Source: Planobacterium oryzisoli
GTDB taxonomy: Bacteria > Bacteroidota > Bacteroidia > Flavobacteriales > Weeksellaceae
Direction of reading: 5' to 3'
NCBI RefSeq assembly: GCF_015354315.1
Contig: NZ_JADKYY010000001.1
Coordinates: 62,001-126,000 of the forward strand
Length of the DNA stretch: 64,000 bases
Part shown: positions 27,990 through 37,953 of the stretch, one piece after another
Layout: each line of letters starts with the position of its first letter
Numbering within the stretch: position 1 is the stretch's first letter
Notes under the pieces: generated by a model
Told to the model about the DNA's origin: nothing
Databases searched by the model: none
The model's input: only the letters and a program-made list of their open reading frames with translations
Made by a program: the position numbers and the translations under genes

Positions 27990-28082
27990 TGCACTGAGCA
28001 GCAAAGCTTCCCACTTTTAATGAATTTTATATTCGTAGCAGGTGGTTTGGAATTTAGTTGTATCTTGCACTCAGTTATTAAG

Positions 28083-28126
28083 TTGAAATATCAATAGATG
28101 TTCATATGTCCGTTCGTTGATTTCAA
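28083..28126 (+). promoter_or_regulatory. Leader hairpin of the RRM protein mRNA
   Basis: TTGAAATATCAA (28083-28094) can pair with TTGATTTCAA (28117-28126) with a 2-nt bulge around a 22-nt loop. It sits in the 5' leader, 35 bp before the RRM start codon. The leader of roughly 90 nt is AT-rich, recalling cold-responsive leaders. A weak promoter (TTTGG, 19 bp, TATCTTGC) lies near 28047-28072. Regulatory role inferred. Confidence 0.4.
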
Positions 28127-28161
28127 TATTATTAATCAGCAATTTTTATTATTTATTTATT

Positions 28162-28479
28162 ATGAACATTTTTATTTCAAACCTCAACTACAACACTGTT
28201 GAGTCCGAGTTGCAAGCATTATTTGAAAACTACGGTACCGTAGATTCCGCTAAAATCATTTCCGATAGAGAAACAGGCAGAAGCCGTGGATTCGGATTTG
28301 TTGAAATGCCGGATAACGAAGAAGCACAAAAAGCAATTGAAGAATTAAACCAAAAGGAGTTTAAACAAAAAGTCCTTAATGTTTCCGAGGCACGTCCAAG
28401 AGAGGAGAGACCAAGAGGTGGTTTCAATTCGGGTGGTGGTTACAACCGTGGCGGAAACGAAAGAAGAAGAGACTGGTAG
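28162..28479 (+). CDS. RRM-domain RNA-binding protein
   Basis: 105 residues: one RNA recognition motif (residues 1-80) with RNP2 IFISNLNY at 3-10 and RNP1 RSRGFGFVEM near 41-50, then a short Arg/Gly-rich tail (RGGFNSGGGYNRGGNERRRDW). Small RRM proteins of this Rbp type are common in Bacteroidota and cyanobacteria and bind single-stranded RNA, often affecting mRNA stability or cold adaptation. The start MNIFISNLNY is preferred to an upstream ATG at 28117 that would overlap the leader hairpin. Confidence 0.93.
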   Translation: MNIFISNLNYNTVESELQALFENYGTVDSAKIISDRETGRSRGFGFVEMPDNEEAQKAIEELNQKEFKQKVLNVSEARPREERPRGGFNSGGGYNRGGNERRRDW

Positions 28480-28502
28480 TTTAACTGCACATCCTTCATA
28501 AG

Positions 28503-28527
28503 AGCTTCAGGAAACTGGAGCTTTTTT
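28503..28527 (+). terminator. Terminator after the RRM gene
   Basis: AGCTTCAG/CTGGAGCT closed by a GAAA tetraloop (GNRA type), followed by a T6 tract. Confidence 0.85.
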
Positions 28528-28541
28528 CATTTCAAAATCCC

Positions 28542-28576
28542 TATATTTGCGCCAAAATTTAAGGTGCTGGCACCTT
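28542..28576 (+). promoter_or_regulatory. ychF promoter and leader hairpin
   Basis: TATATTTG at 28542-28549 is an exact -7 box. Shortly downstream AAGGTG/CACCTT (28561-28576, loop CTGG) forms a hairpin near the 5' end of the predicted transcript, 25 bp before the ATG. Confidence 0.5.
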
Positions 28577-28600
28577 GTTCTACTCCGTTAATTTAAATAT

Positions 28601-29692
28601 ATGAAATGTGGTATCGTAGGACTTCCCAACGTGGGAAAGTCCACCTTGTTTAACTGTCTTAGCAATGCCAAAGCGCAGTCCGCCAATTATCCCTTCTGTA
28701 CAATCGAACCCAATTTGGGAACGGTATCGGTTCCTGATCCAAGGCTTTTTGAGCTTGAAAAGCTGGTCAAACCAGAGCGCGTTCTTCCGGCGGTTGTTGA
28801 AATCGTAGATATTGCCGGACTCGTAAAAGGGGCTAGTAAAGGGGAAGGCTTAGGAAACCAATTCTTGGCCAATATCCGCGAATGTGAAGCCATTATTCAC
28901 GTTTTGCGGTGCTTTGAAAATGGGAATATAGTGCACGTGGAGGGAACAGTAGATCCTTTGCGCGATAAAGAGATAATCGATATCGAGCTTCAGCTAAAAG
29001 ATATAGAAACTATAAGTAAAGCGGTAGAGAAAGCCAAAAAATTTATAAAATCCGGAAAGAAGGAGGATGTCCTTACTTACGAGACACTACTTTCTCTTCA
29101 GAGCTTTCTTGAAGAGGGTCGCAATGCAAGAGAATTTGAAACCAATGACCTTACCAGGTCCATAATAGAAGATATTCAATTACTTACAAAGAAGCCGATT
29201 CTCTATGTGTGTAATGTAGATGAAGAAGGTATTAAAAACGGCAATCCGTGGATCGAGAAGATCCAGGAAATGGCCTCACAAGAAGGGGCAGAAGTGGTCG
29301 TGCTTGCAGCACAGATCGAGGCCGATATCAATGAACTAGAGACCTTCGAAGAACGGGAAATGTTTCTTGACGAACTAGGTCTAAGCGAACCCGGGGTAAA
29401 CCGCTTAATACGTAAGGCATACGCCCTTTTAAAACTTCAGACCTACTTTACTGCAGGAGTTAAAGAGGTCCGCGCTTGGACCATAGGCCAAGGATGGACT
29501 GCTCCTCAGGCGGCCGGAGTAATCCATACGGATTTTGAGAAGGGATTCATCCGGGCAGAAGTTATTAAATACGACGATTACATTCACTTTGGTTCGGAGG
29601 CTAAAGTAAAGGAAGCCGGCAAAATGGGGGTGGAAGGAAAGGAGTATATTGTTAAGGACGGAGATATTATGCATTTTCGATTCAACGTATAA
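28601..29692 (+). CDS. ychF: Redox-regulated ATPase/GTPase YchF (Obg family)
   Basis: 363 residues, the family's normal length. The P-loop GLPNVGKSTLFNCLS is at 7-21, followed by DIAGLVKGASKGEGLGNQFL (G3 region) and the C-terminal TGS domain (TIGQGWTAPQAAGVIHTDFEKGF). YchF prefers ATP over GTP in E. coli and associates with ribosomes, acting in translation under stress. Translated from an own transcript with a clear promoter and terminator. Confidence 0.96.
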   Translation: MKCGIVGLPNVGKSTLFNCLSNAKAQSANYPFCTIEPNLGTVSVPDPRLFELEKLVKPERVLPAVVEIVDIAGLVKGASKGEGLGNQFLANIRECEAIIHVLRCFENGNIVHVEGTVDPLRDKEIIDIELQLKDIETISKAVEKAKKFIKSGKKEDVLTYETLLSLQSFLEEGRNAREFETNDLTRSIIEDIQLLTKKPILYVCNVDEEGIKNGNPWIEKIQEMASQEGAEVVVLAAQIEADINELETFEEREMFLDELGLSEPGVNRLIRKAYALLKLQTYFTAGVKEVRAWTIGQGWTAPQAAGVIHTDFEKGFIRAEVIKYDDYIHFGSEAKVKEAGKMGVEGKEYIVKDGDIMHFRFNV

Positions 29693-29715
29693 TAGGAAAT
29701 TTGCTCTACATCTAT

Positions 29716-29742
29716 AAAGGCGGACATTGTCCGTCTTTTTTT
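29716..29742 (+). terminator. Terminator after ychF
   Basis: GGCGGAC/GTCCGTC stem (one G-U) with ATT loop, flanked by AAA and a T7 tract. Confidence 0.85.
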
Positions 29743-29813
29743 GTAAATAATAACAAATTTTAACACAATCTTTCCTTTCAAATTTGTAAATTAGAAATAC
29801 CAAATAACAGATT

Positions 29814-30569
29814 ATGAACAATTTAGAAGGAAAGGTAGCTATGGTTACTGGTGCCGGGTCAGGTATAGGACTAGCTACTGCACAGTTACTTGCCCGCCGC
29901 GGCGCAAGTGTGGTTTTAAGTGATATAGACCAGGAAAGTGTGAAGAAAGCCACCGAGGAGTTGATTCAAAATGGAATGACGGCCGCTTATTTCAAGGCCG
30001 ACACCTCTAGTTTAGAAGCGCATGAAGCTATGATGGTTTTCATAATGGAGAAATTCGGAAGGTTGGACATAGCAGTCAATAACGCTGGAATTGGTAGTAA
30101 ATTTGAGAAAACCGCTGAAGTGTCGGCTCAGGACTGGCAAAAAGTTATTGATATTAATCTCACCGGAGTGTTTTACGGAATGAAAACCCAGATTCCCGCA
30201 ATGATGAAAAGCTCTGGAGGATCCATTGTGAACATAGCATCAATTTTGGGCCAAGTCGGATTCTTGGGAGCTGCCGCGTATATTGCCTCTAAACATGGGG
30301 TGGTTGGGCTAACCAAGGCAGGTGCTCTAGACCACGCTTCCGATAAGATAAGAGTAAATGCTATTGGACCGGGCTTTATCTATACCGGCTTAGTGAATGA
30401 AGAGACCATGGGCAAGGAAGCCATTACGGATTTGGAACAAAAGCATGCATTGCATCGGCTAGGTACTCCTGAGGAGGTGGCAGCGCTCTGTGCGTTTCTA
30501 GCTAGTGACGAGGCTTCATTTATTACTGGTAGTTATTATCCGGTGGATGGAGGATACTTAGCGATGTAG
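29814..30569 (+). CDS. Short-chain dehydrogenase/reductase (glucose 1-dehydrogenase-like)
   Basis: 251 residues, classical SDR. Cofactor loop TGAGSGIG at 12-19; Asn114 (DINLTG), Ser143, Tyr156 and Lys160 (YIASK) form the complete tetrad. Asp37 after the second strand (SDID) favours NAD over NADP. Substrate cannot be deduced. An FMN reductase gene follows 21 bp downstream and is probably co-transcribed, suggesting a shared redox role. Confidence 0.93.
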   Translation: MNNLEGKVAMVTGAGSGIGLATAQLLARRGASVVLSDIDQESVKKATEELIQNGMTAAYFKADTSSLEAHEAMMVFIMEKFGRLDIAVNNAGIGSKFEKTAEVSAQDWQKVIDINLTGVFYGMKTQIPAMMKSSGGSIVNIASILGQVGFLGAAAYIASKHGVVGLTKAGALDHASDKIRVNAIGPGFIYTGLVNEETMGKEAITDLEQKHALHRLGTPEEVAALCAFLASDEASFITGSYYPVDGGYLAM

Positions 30570-30590
30570 AAAAATAAAAATAAAGAGCAT

Positions 30591-31136
30591 ATGAGTAAAA
30601 AAATTGCAGTACTTGTGGGAAGTCTTAGGAAAGACTCTTATAATCTAAAAGTGGCCGAGTTCTTTAAGAATTTGGAGAATGGAGATTTGGAACTAGAAAT
30701 TATTGATATCGGGCATCTAGCGCATTACAACGAGGATTTGGATAAGGAGCCTCTGCCAGAAGGCTGGGAAGAATTTCGCACCAAGATTAAAGGTGCAGAC
30801 GGTTTTCTTTTCGTGACTCCTGAATACAATCGTAGCGTACCTAGTGCACTAAAAAATGCTTTGGATATCGGGTCAAGGCCATACGGACAAAATGCATGGG
30901 CAGGTAAGCCCGGAGCAGTTGTGAGTGTTTCACAGAGCGCTCTGGGTGGCTTTGGAGCAAACCATGCGTTAAGACAAAGTATGGTTTTCTTGGATGTGCC
31001 TTTAATGCAACAGCCAGAGGCGTATATCGGTCAGGTGCAGAACCTGTTACAAGACGATGGCTCCTTTGTAAAGGATACACAGGAATTCTTAAAGCAATTT
31101 ATGCAGGCGTACCAGAAGTGGGTTAGTAATTTTTAA
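30591..31136 (+). CDS. NADPH-dependent FMN reductase (flavodoxin-like)
   Basis: 181 residues. VGSLRKDSYN at 8-17 is the FMN phosphate-binding loop, and VTPEYNRSVPSALKNALD near 75-92 is the diagnostic block of the chromate/quinone/azo reductase type. GKPGAVVSVSQSALGGFGANHALR fits the isoalloxazine-binding part. These soluble enzymes reduce FMN, quinones or xenobiotics with NADPH. It lies directly after an SDR gene. Confidence 0.92.
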   Translation: MSKKIAVLVGSLRKDSYNLKVAEFFKNLENGDLELEIIDIGHLAHYNEDLDKEPLPEGWEEFRTKIKGADGFLFVTPEYNRSVPSALKNALDIGSRPYGQNAWAGKPGAVVSVSQSALGGFGANHALRQSMVFLDVPLMQQPEAYIGQVQNLLQDDGSFVKDTQEFLKQFMQAYQKWVSNF

Positions 31137-31160
31137 GTGGAAATTTGCATATAACCAGCA

Positions 31161-31198
31161 AAGCATTGAAAGGGCAGTGGCTCGTTCAATGCTTTTTT
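31161..31198 (+). terminator. Terminator after the FMN reductase
   Basis: AAGCATTGAA/TTCAATGCTT, a 10-bp perfect stem with a 14-nt loop and a T6 tract. Confidence 0.85.
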
Positions 31199-31202
31199 GT
31201 TT

Positions 31203-31210
31203 TAACTTTG
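31203..31210 (+). promoter_or_regulatory. -7 promoter box of the AI-2E permease gene
   Basis: TAACTTTG fits TAnnTTTG; predicted leader about 15 nt. Confidence 0.5.
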
Positions 31211-31229
31211 ACGATACAAGCTTTTCACC

Positions 31230-32297
31230 ATGCGAACCCTTTTTTCTCAGAAAACCATCCTACGGAGTATGGTTTTGCTAGCACTATTCCTGCTGCTAGT
31301 CTTAGCTTTTGAGCTTAAGTATTTTACCACCGGTTTCCTTGGAGCCATTGTACTTTATGCGGTCGTACGCAGATATTTTTTATACCTAACTGAAAGAAAA
31401 CGTTGGAATAAACTTGTCTCTACGTTATGGATTCTTTTTTTGATTATTGTGAGCTTTGGGGTGCCTTTATGGCTTTTGCTTGAAATCTTAATTCCTCAAA
31501 TAAATGATGTCATTGACCATCCTCAGGAGATTATCAAAAAATTTAACCCGGTAGTAGAATTCATACAGGGCAATGAGTATATCCAGCGACTGGATTTTCA
31601 AATAGATAATGAGCAGTTAATAACCATTGTAAACCGAGTTCTGTCTTATATACCTTCAACGTTGAACTGGGTAGGTAATTTCTTTGCAAATATATTTGTG
31701 GCACTCTTCATTCTCTATTTTATGCTGATGAGTAACCGCACTATGGAAGCGCAAGTAAAAGCGTTAGTACCACTCTCAGAAGGTGCCAAAAACTACTTTA
31801 TCACAGCAAACCTGGAACTGATTCGCTCCAATGCCTATGGAGTTCCTATCCTTGCGGTCAGCCAGGCACTCATCGCCATAGTAGGATATAGTATTTTTGG
31901 CGTTGAGAAAGCAGTGTTCTGGGGACTGCTTACCGGTGTTGCTTCCATTGTTCCGGTAGTTGGAACGATGGTAGTATGGATTCCAATATGCATTTATCAG
32001 ATAGCAACAGGTCAGATGGATCAAGGGCTTATGCTTGCACTGTACTGTTTTATATTGGTTGGTGGGATAGATAATGTCTTACGCTTTACACTATTAAAGA
32101 AAATGGCCGATATTCACCCTTTAATAACGGTATTTGGTGTTTTGGTAGGTCTTAAGCTTTTTGGTGCCATGGGCTTGGTTTTTGGACCTTTGCTTCTTTC
32201 ACTTCCATTTGTACTATACCAGACCTATACTATAGAACGAGGACAAAGGTTAGAAGCGGGTCCCTATCCTGGTCCTATTGATAAACACTCTTCTTAA
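31230..32297 (+). CDS. AI-2E family (YdiK/TqsA-like) membrane transporter
   Basis: 355 residues with 7-8 membrane segments and the family layout: two or three N-terminal segments, a central soluble stretch (about 95-155), then the C-terminal set with GLLTGVASIVPVVGTMVVWIP and a late FGAMGLVFGPLLLSLPFV. Members export small molecules or sodium and include the AI-2 exporter TqsA, but most do not handle AI-2. No substrate assignment is possible. Confidence 0.9.
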   Translation: MRTLFSQKTILRSMVLLALFLLLVLAFELKYFTTGFLGAIVLYAVVRRYFLYLTERKRWNKLVSTLWILFLIIVSFGVPLWLLLEILIPQINDVIDHPQEIIKKFNPVVEFIQGNEYIQRLDFQIDNEQLITIVNRVLSYIPSTLNWVGNFFANIFVALFILYFMLMSNRTMEAQVKALVPLSEGAKNYFITANLELIRSNAYGVPILAVSQALIAIVGYSIFGVEKAVFWGLLTGVASIVPVVGTMVVWIPICIYQIATGQMDQGLMLALYCFILVGGIDNVLRFTLLKKMADIHPLITVFGVLVGLKLFGAMGLVFGPLLLSLPFVLYQTYTIERGQRLEAGPYPGPIDKHSS

Positions 32298-32476
32298 CTG
32301 ATTGGAACGTTTTTTACTAACAATTAACTTTACGGGTGAAGGAACTTGTGCTATCTCATAAAGGAATTCGTGCGATTATTTGTGGCGCAATAGCGTGGCA
32401 GAACCATAGCAGTAACCTTGCTCTTAGTATGTAACAGTTAGTGAATTTACCCTACTTATTGGTAAAAAAGTACACT

Positions 32477-33259
32477 ATGAACAATCATGAAATAGACTAC
32501 ACAATTCACGGTGAGGAAATGCAATGCGTTGAAATTGAACTGGATCCCCAGGAGAGTGTTATCTCTGAACCTGGCAGTTTTATGATGATGACCGACGGGA
32601 TAGAAATGAAGACTATGTTTGGCGATGGAAACGAGAAGGGAATCATGGGTAAATTATTTTCTGCAGGCAAACGGCTTCTAACAGGAGAGAATCTGTTTAT
32701 GACCGTCTATACCAATCATTCTGCAGGAAAGAAACAAGTAAGTTTCGCAGCACCGTATTCAGGTAAAATCATTCCACTGGATCTCTCAGAACTGAATGGG
32801 AAAGTTATTTGTCAGAAAGACAGTTTTTTGTGTGCAGCTAAAGGTGTGGCTGTGGGAATTGAATTTCAGAAGAAATTAGGTACGGGCCTCTTCGGAGGCG
32901 AGGGATTTATCATGCAAAAGCTCGAAGGCGACGGAATGTGTTTTGTCCATAGTGGAGGACATGTCATCGAAAAAGTGCTTTTACCTGGGGAAGTATTAAA
33001 GGTGGACACGGGTTGTATTGTAGCATTCACCCAAGAGGTAGATTACGATATACAGTTTGTGGGTGGAATTAAAAATACCCTTTTCGGTGGAGAAGGTCTT
33101 TTCTTTGCACAACTTCGCGGACCGGGTAAGGTATGGATCCAGACACTGCCCATATCGCGACTTGCGAACAGGATTCTACAGTTTGGTACGCAAAAGAAAG
33201 GAGAGGAAGGTTCATTACTAGGAGGGTTAGGGCGGATGCTGGACGGTGACGGTATGTAA
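32477..33259 (+). CDS. TIGR00266/AIM24 family protein
   Basis: 260 residues, all-beta, Gly-rich. Blocks EPGSFMMMTDGIEMKT, GGEGFIMQKLEGDGM, GEVLKVDTGCIVAFTQEVDYDIQFVGG and NTLFGGEGLFFAQLRGPGKVWIQT identify this AIM24-like family, a tryptophan RNA-binding attenuator-type fold. Molecular function is not established. The ATG at 32477 is chosen over one at 32441 because the family starts near HEIDYTIHGEEMQCVEIEL. The 179-bp gap upstream holds only a TAACTTTA box as possible promoter. Confidence 0.9.
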   Translation: MNNHEIDYTIHGEEMQCVEIELDPQESVISEPGSFMMMTDGIEMKTMFGDGNEKGIMGKLFSAGKRLLTGENLFMTVYTNHSAGKKQVSFAAPYSGKIIPLDLSELNGKVICQKDSFLCAAKGVAVGIEFQKKLGTGLFGGEGFIMQKLEGDGMCFVHSGGHVIEKVLLPGEVLKVDTGCIVAFTQEVDYDIQFVGGIKNTLFGGEGLFFAQLRGPGKVWIQTLPISRLANRILQFGTQKKGEEGSLLGGLGRMLDGDGM

Positions 33260-33300
33260 AACTGCACTATCGTAAACGCTCGCTTTGCTAAAGAATACAC

Positions 33301-33337
33301 AGACCCAGGAGAACCTGTCTTCTCTGGGTCTTTTTTA
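33301..33337 (+). terminator. Terminator after the AIM24-like gene
   Basis: AGACCCAG/CTGGGTCT plus inner AGAA/TTCT (one bulged G), followed by T6. Confidence 0.88.
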
Positions 33338-33392
33338 TTGGATTTGTGAAGAAACTTTCTCTAAAATATTTTCCAATTCCTTTGTATTTCAA

Positions 33393-33422
33393 TACTTTTG
33401 TAGTTATGCGGCTTTATAACTG
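33393..33422 (+). promoter_or_regulatory. Promoter of parE-parC with downstream dyad
   Basis: TACTTTTG at 33393-33400 is the -7 box; AGTTAT...ATAACT (about 33402-33421) is a 6-bp inverted repeat right at the predicted transcript start, possibly an operator. Confidence 0.45.
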
Positions 33423-33457
33423 CAAAACTCCAAAACTAGATAAATCCAACGTTTTTA

Positions 33458-35338
33458 ATGAGCGATAACAATACAGTGCAATATACTGAGGCTAATATTC
33501 GGACTCTGGATTGGCAGGAACATATCCGTCAGCGTCCGGGAATGTACATTGGTAAATTGGGTGACGGTTCTTCGGCGGACGACGGCATTTATATCCTTTT
33601 GAAAGAGATCATTGACAATTCAGTCGATGAATTCGTGATGAAGTCTGGAAAACGCATTGAGATTAAAATCGACGAAGGCAGAGCGCAGATCAGAGACTAT
33701 GGAAGGGGAATACCTCTTGGTAGCGTTGTGGATGCGGTATCCAAGATGAACACTGGAGCAAAGTACGACAGTAAGGCTTTTAAGAAGGCAGTGGGATTGA
33801 ATGGAGTGGGTACCAAAGCAGTGAACGCACTTTCCGAATACTTCCGTGTACGTTCTTTTCGGGACGGACAGATGAAAATTGCCGAATTCTCACAAGGTAC
33901 TATAACGCAGAACCATCAAGAATCTTCAACCTCAGAGCGCAATGGTACCGAGATTACTTTTATCCCCGATGCGACCATTTTTACGCATTTCAAGTTCCGC
34001 AAAGAGTATATCGAGCGAATGCTCCGTAATTATGTATACTTAAATCCTGGTTTAAAGATTCTGTTTAATGGAGAGACATTCTATTCAGAGAACGGTCTGA
34101 AAGATCTGCTTCAAGAAGAACTGGAAGAAGAAATTTTGTATCCCATCATTCATCTTAAAGATGAAGATATTGAAATTGCCATCACGCATTCCGACAAAAG
34201 TCAGTCCGAGACTTATTTTTCATTTGTCAACGGTCAGAACACAACTCAGGGCGGTACTCATCTCAATGCATTCAAAGAAGCCTATGTAAAGACCGTACGT
34301 GAGTTTCTTAACAAAAACTACGAAGCAGCCGATATTCGCAAATCCATCATAGCCGCAGTTTCTATTAAAGTCATTGAGCCGGTGTTTGAATCCCAGACTA
34401 AAACAAAACTAGGCTCCAGTGATATGGAACCGGGAAAGGAAACTATACGCGCTTTTATGATCGGATTCTTAAAGAAAGCGCTGGATAATTATTTGCATAA
34501 GAATACTCCTACTGCTGAGGCGCTTCAACGCAAGATACTTGTCTCTGAAAGAGAGCGAAAGGAGCTATCCGGTATTCAGAAACTTGCTCGTGAGAGAGCT
34601 AAGAAAGTATCTCTGCACAATAAAAAATTAAGGGATTGCAGGCAACACTATAACGACCAGAGGGCTCTTAGGAAAAGCGAGTCACAGATCTTCATCACCG
34701 AGGGAGATTCCGCATCGGGATCCATTACTAAATCAAGGGATGTGGAAACGCAGGCTGTTTTTTCGCTTCGCGGAAAGCCTTTGAATTCTTATGGCCTTAC
34801 CAAAAGAGTGGTTTATGAGAACGAGGAGTTCAACCTGCTCCAAGCTGCGCTCAATATTGAAGATTCATTGGAAGATTTGCGTTACAATCAAGTGATTATT
34901 GCCACCGATGCGGACGTGGACGGTATGCATATCCGATTGTTGATGATTACCTTCTTTCTCCAGTTTTTCCCCGATCTCATAAAGAATGGCCATTTGTATA
35001 TACTGCAAACCCCCTTGTTCCGTGTACGGAATAAGAAGGAGACTAGGTACTGTTACAGCGATGCAGAGCGAATAAAAGCACTTAATGAACTAGGTAAAAA
35101 TCCGGAGATCACAAGGTTTAAGGGACTTGGAGAGATCTCACCGGATGAATTTAAGCACTTTATAGGAAAAGATATCAGGTTGGAACCCGTCGTGTTAGGT
35201 AAAGATCAGACCATAGAGCAGCTTCTTGAATTCTACATGGGAAAGAACACTCCGGACAGGCAAAATTTCATTCTTTCCAACTTGGTGATTGAAGATCCTG
35301 AAATTGACAAAAAACAGCAACTAGAAGAAACCTTATAA
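33458..35338 (+). CDS. parE: DNA topoisomerase IV subunit B
   Basis: 626-residue ATPase subunit of a type IIA topoisomerase that decatenates chromosomes. The GHKL ATPase motifs are visible: [10 protein letters not shown] (ATP/Mg Asn/Glu), [11 protein letters not shown], and [14 protein letters not shown]. The TOPRIM part has EGDSASGS and the Asp triad [11 protein letters not shown]. The sequence is closer to the flavobacterial ParE type than GyrB by its compact length and its pairing with a parC-type gene 27 bp downstream. Confidence 0.93.
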   Translation: MSDNNTVQYTEANIRTLDWQEHIRQRPGMYIGKLGDGSSADDGIYILLKEIIDNSVDEFVMKSGKRIEIKIDEGRAQIRDYGRGIPLGSVVDAVSKMNTGAKYDSKAFKKAVGLNGVGTKAVNALSEYFRVRSFRDGQMKIAEFSQGTITQNHQESSTSERNGTEITFIPDATIFTHFKFRKEYIERMLRNYVYLNPGLKILFNGETFYSENGLKDLLQEELEEEILYPIIHLKDEDIEIAITHSDKSQSETYFSFVNGQNTTQGGTHLNAFKEAYVKTVREFLNKNYEAADIRKSIIAAVSIKVIEPVFESQTKTKLGSSDMEPGKETIRAFMIGFLKKALDNYLHKNTPTAEALQRKILVSERERKELSGIQKLARERAKKVSLHNKKLRDCRQHYNDQRALRKSESQIFITEGDSASGSITKSRDVETQAVFSLRGKPLNSYGLTKRVVYENEEFNLLQAALNIEDSLEDLRYNQVIIATDADVDGMHIRLLMITFFLQFFPDLIKNGHLYILQTPLFRVRNKKETRYCYSDAERIKALNELGKNPEITRFKGLGEISPDEFKHFIGKDIRLEPVVLGKDQTIEQLLEFYMGKNTPDRQNFILSNLVIEDPEIDKKQQLEETL

Positions 35339-35365
35339 CCTTTAGAACCAAAGAGGACTTAAAAC

Positions 35366-37942
35366 ATGTCTGAAGAACATTATAACGAGGGTGAGAGTTT
35401 AAAGAAAGTCTCCGGTCTGTATAAGGACTGGTTTTTGGATTATGCTTCCTATGTAATCCTTGATCGCGCTATTCCATCCGTATTCGACGGATTCAAGCCG
35501 GTACAACGTAGAATCATGCATTCCATGCGTGAACTGGAGGATGGTCGCTACAACAAGGTCGCAAACATTGTAGGTAATACCATGAAGTACCATCCCCATG
35601 GTGATGCATCCATAACGGATGCTATGGTGCAAATTGGTCAAAAAGAACTTCTCATCGATACGCAGGGAAACTGGGGAAATATTTTTACAGGGGATTCTGC
35701 AGCTGCAGCGCGTTATATTGAAGCGCGTCTGACCCCATTTGCACTCGAGGTGGTATTTAACCCCAAAACGACACATTGGGTCAAGTCCTACGACGGTCGT
35801 AATAATGAACCCGTGGATCTTCCCGTAAAGTTCCCGCTACTTTTGGCGCAGGGTGTAGAAGGGATAGGTGTGGGTTTGTCTACAAAGATTCTACCGCATA
35901 ATTTTAACGAATTGATTGCGGCCTCCATTGCGCACCTAAAAGGAAGGAAATTCGAACTTTATCCTGACTTCCTTACCGGGGGGCTACTGGATGTCTCTGA
36001 ATATAATGACGGGGAGCGTGGCGGTAAAGTTCGTGCCCGAGCAAAGATAATTCATAAAGAGAAGAACACTCTTTCAATCACTGAACTTCCGTACGGAAAG
36101 AATACCGGCGATTTGATAGATTCGATAGTTAAAGCCACCGAGAAGGGAAAAATAAAGATCAAAAAAATAGAAGATAATACGTCTTCGAAAGTAGAGATAC
36201 TTATTCATTTGCACAATGATGTTTCCCCGGATAGAACCATCGATGCGTTGTATGCATTTACGGATTGCCAGGTGTCGATTTCTCCAAACGCCTGTGTTAT
36301 TGTAGGAGATAAGCCCATGTTTCTGTCGGTTTCGGAGATATTGAGGATGAACACCGACCATACGGTCGGACTATTAAAGAGAGAATTAGAAATTGAACTA
36401 GACGAACTTCAGGAGAGCTGGCATTTTGCTTCCTTGGAACGTATTTTTATAGAGAATAGGATTTACCACGATATAGAGGAAGTAAAGTCGTGGGATGAGG
36501 TGCTCTCTACCATTGAAACTGGACTAAAGCCACATACCGGCCATCTGCTTCGTGCGGTAACACAAGAAGATATAGTAAAACTTACGGAGATTCGTATCAA
36601 ACGTATATCCAGATTTGACTTGGACAAATTCAAAGAAACCATTGCATCTTTGGAAGAGAAGATTGCGCAGTGCAAATTCCATCTTGAAAATTTAATTTCC
36701 TACGCAATAGAGTACTATACACGGATCCAGAAAAAATACGGTAAGGATAAGATACGCCGTACGGAGCTACGCGTTTTTGATACCATCGATGCTACTAAAG
36801 TTGCTGTAGCCAATGAGAAATTCTATGTAAATAGGGAAGAGGGCTTTATAGGAACGTCCCTGCGCAAGGATGAGTATCTGTTCGATTGCTCCGATATTGA
36901 CGATATTATAGTGTTTCGCAGAGATGGAACTATGAAAGTAGTCAAAGTCGAAGGCAAGACCTTTGTAGGCAAGGATATTCTCCATGTGGGCATCTGGAAA
37001 AAAGGAGACCAGAGAACCGTATATAACATGATATACAGAGAAGGCAAGGAAGGACCTTATTATATGAAGCGGTTTGCAGTCACTGCCGTGACGAGAAATA
37101 CCGATTATGCATTGGCTTCAGAAATGAAAGGCTCCAGTGTACTTTATTTTTCTGCCAATCCCAATGGCGAAGCTGAGATTGTATCAGTGCTTTTAAAACC
37201 CAACCCACGCGTACGCAAAAGTCGCATGGATGTGGATTTTTCAGAGCTAGCAATAAAGGGAAGAAGCGCACGAGGCAACCTGGTCACTAAGTATGCCGTG
37301 AAGAAGGTTGAACTCAAGGAAGAGGGAGTCTCCACGCTGGCGCCACGAAAAATCTGGTTTGATGAAAAAGTGCGGAGGCTTAATGTGGAGGGGCGAGGCG
37401 TTTTACTTGGAACTTTTAAAGGCGACGATAAAATTTTAACGGTAACCGACCAAGGGGAGGCACGTCTGGTGAATTTTGATCTTTCCAACCGGTTTGACGA
37501 TCAATACCTTATTCTTGAGAAATGGCATCCTGAGCAACCTCTGGGGTGCGTGTATTTCGACGGAGAGAAAGGTATATATTATATCAAGCGATTTATTCTG
37601 GAAAATAATTTTTCAACACAGAGCTTTATGCCATCGCAGCATGCAAAGTCCTTTATCGAAGCAGTTTTTGTGGGTAACGGTGTACAAGCAGAGTTGGTAT
37701 ATTCCAAAGAAAAAGGTAAAGAAAAGGATAACGATATTATTGCAGTAGATGAGTTTATTGCAGTAAAAGGAATAAAGGCCATAGGAAACCAGCTCACAAA
37801 GCATAAGATTAGGTCCGTAGAATTACATTATCCCCAGGAATCTTTAGTGGAGAGTGGTTCTGAGCAAATCCTTTCCGAGCCTGAAGCGGAAAATAGTGAT
37901 CTCCCTGATGAAGGCATTATTGGTAATTTGTTCGAAGAATAA
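35366..37942 (+). CDS. parC: DNA topoisomerase IV subunit A
   Basis: 858-residue DNA-cleaving subunit. The N-terminal winged-helix domain includes the quinolone-determining region (GNTMKYHPHGDASITDAMV) and catalytic Tyr in DSAAAARYIEARLT (near residue 117). A canonical GyrA-box (QRRGGRG) is absent from the C-terminal blades, supporting ParC over GyrA. The C-terminal 100 residues are a divergent acidic tail. Co-transcribed with parE and probably with a rhomboid gene 11 bp downstream. Confidence 0.92.
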   Translation: MSEEHYNEGESLKKVSGLYKDWFLDYASYVILDRAIPSVFDGFKPVQRRIMHSMRELEDGRYNKVANIVGNTMKYHPHGDASITDAMVQIGQKELLIDTQGNWGNIFTGDSAAAARYIEARLTPFALEVVFNPKTTHWVKSYDGRNNEPVDLPVKFPLLLAQGVEGIGVGLSTKILPHNFNELIAASIAHLKGRKFELYPDFLTGGLLDVSEYNDGERGGKVRARAKIIHKEKNTLSITELPYGKNTGDLIDSIVKATEKGKIKIKKIEDNTSSKVEILIHLHNDVSPDRTIDALYAFTDCQVSISPNACVIVGDKPMFLSVSEILRMNTDHTVGLLKRELEIELDELQESWHFASLERIFIENRIYHDIEEVKSWDEVLSTIETGLKPHTGHLLRAVTQEDIVKLTEIRIKRISRFDLDKFKETIASLEEKIAQCKFHLENLISYAIEYYTRIQKKYGKDKIRRTELRVFDTIDATKVAVANEKFYVNREEGFIGTSLRKDEYLFDCSDIDDIIVFRRDGTMKVVKVEGKTFVGKDILHVGIWKKGDQRTVYNMIYREGKEGPYYMKRFAVTAVTRNTDYALASEMKGSSVLYFSANPNGEAEIVSVLLKPNPRVRKSRMDVDFSELAIKGRSARGNLVTKYAVKKVELKEEGVSTLAPRKIWFDEKVRRLNVEGRGVLLGTFKGDDKILTVTDQGEARLVNFDLSNRFDDQYLILEKWHPEQPLGCVYFDGEKGIYYIKRFILENNFSTQSFMPSQHAKSFIEAVFVGNGVQAELVYSKEKGKEKDNDIIAVDEFIAVKGIKAIGNQLTKHKIRSVELHYPQESLVESGSEQILSEPEAENSDLPDEGIIGNLFEE

Positions 37943-37953
37943 CATAACGATTT

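Noticed and set aside
29429-29953. 174-residue minus-strand frame over the ychF/SDR boundary
   Set aside because: It runs antisense through two well-identified genes and the ychF terminator.
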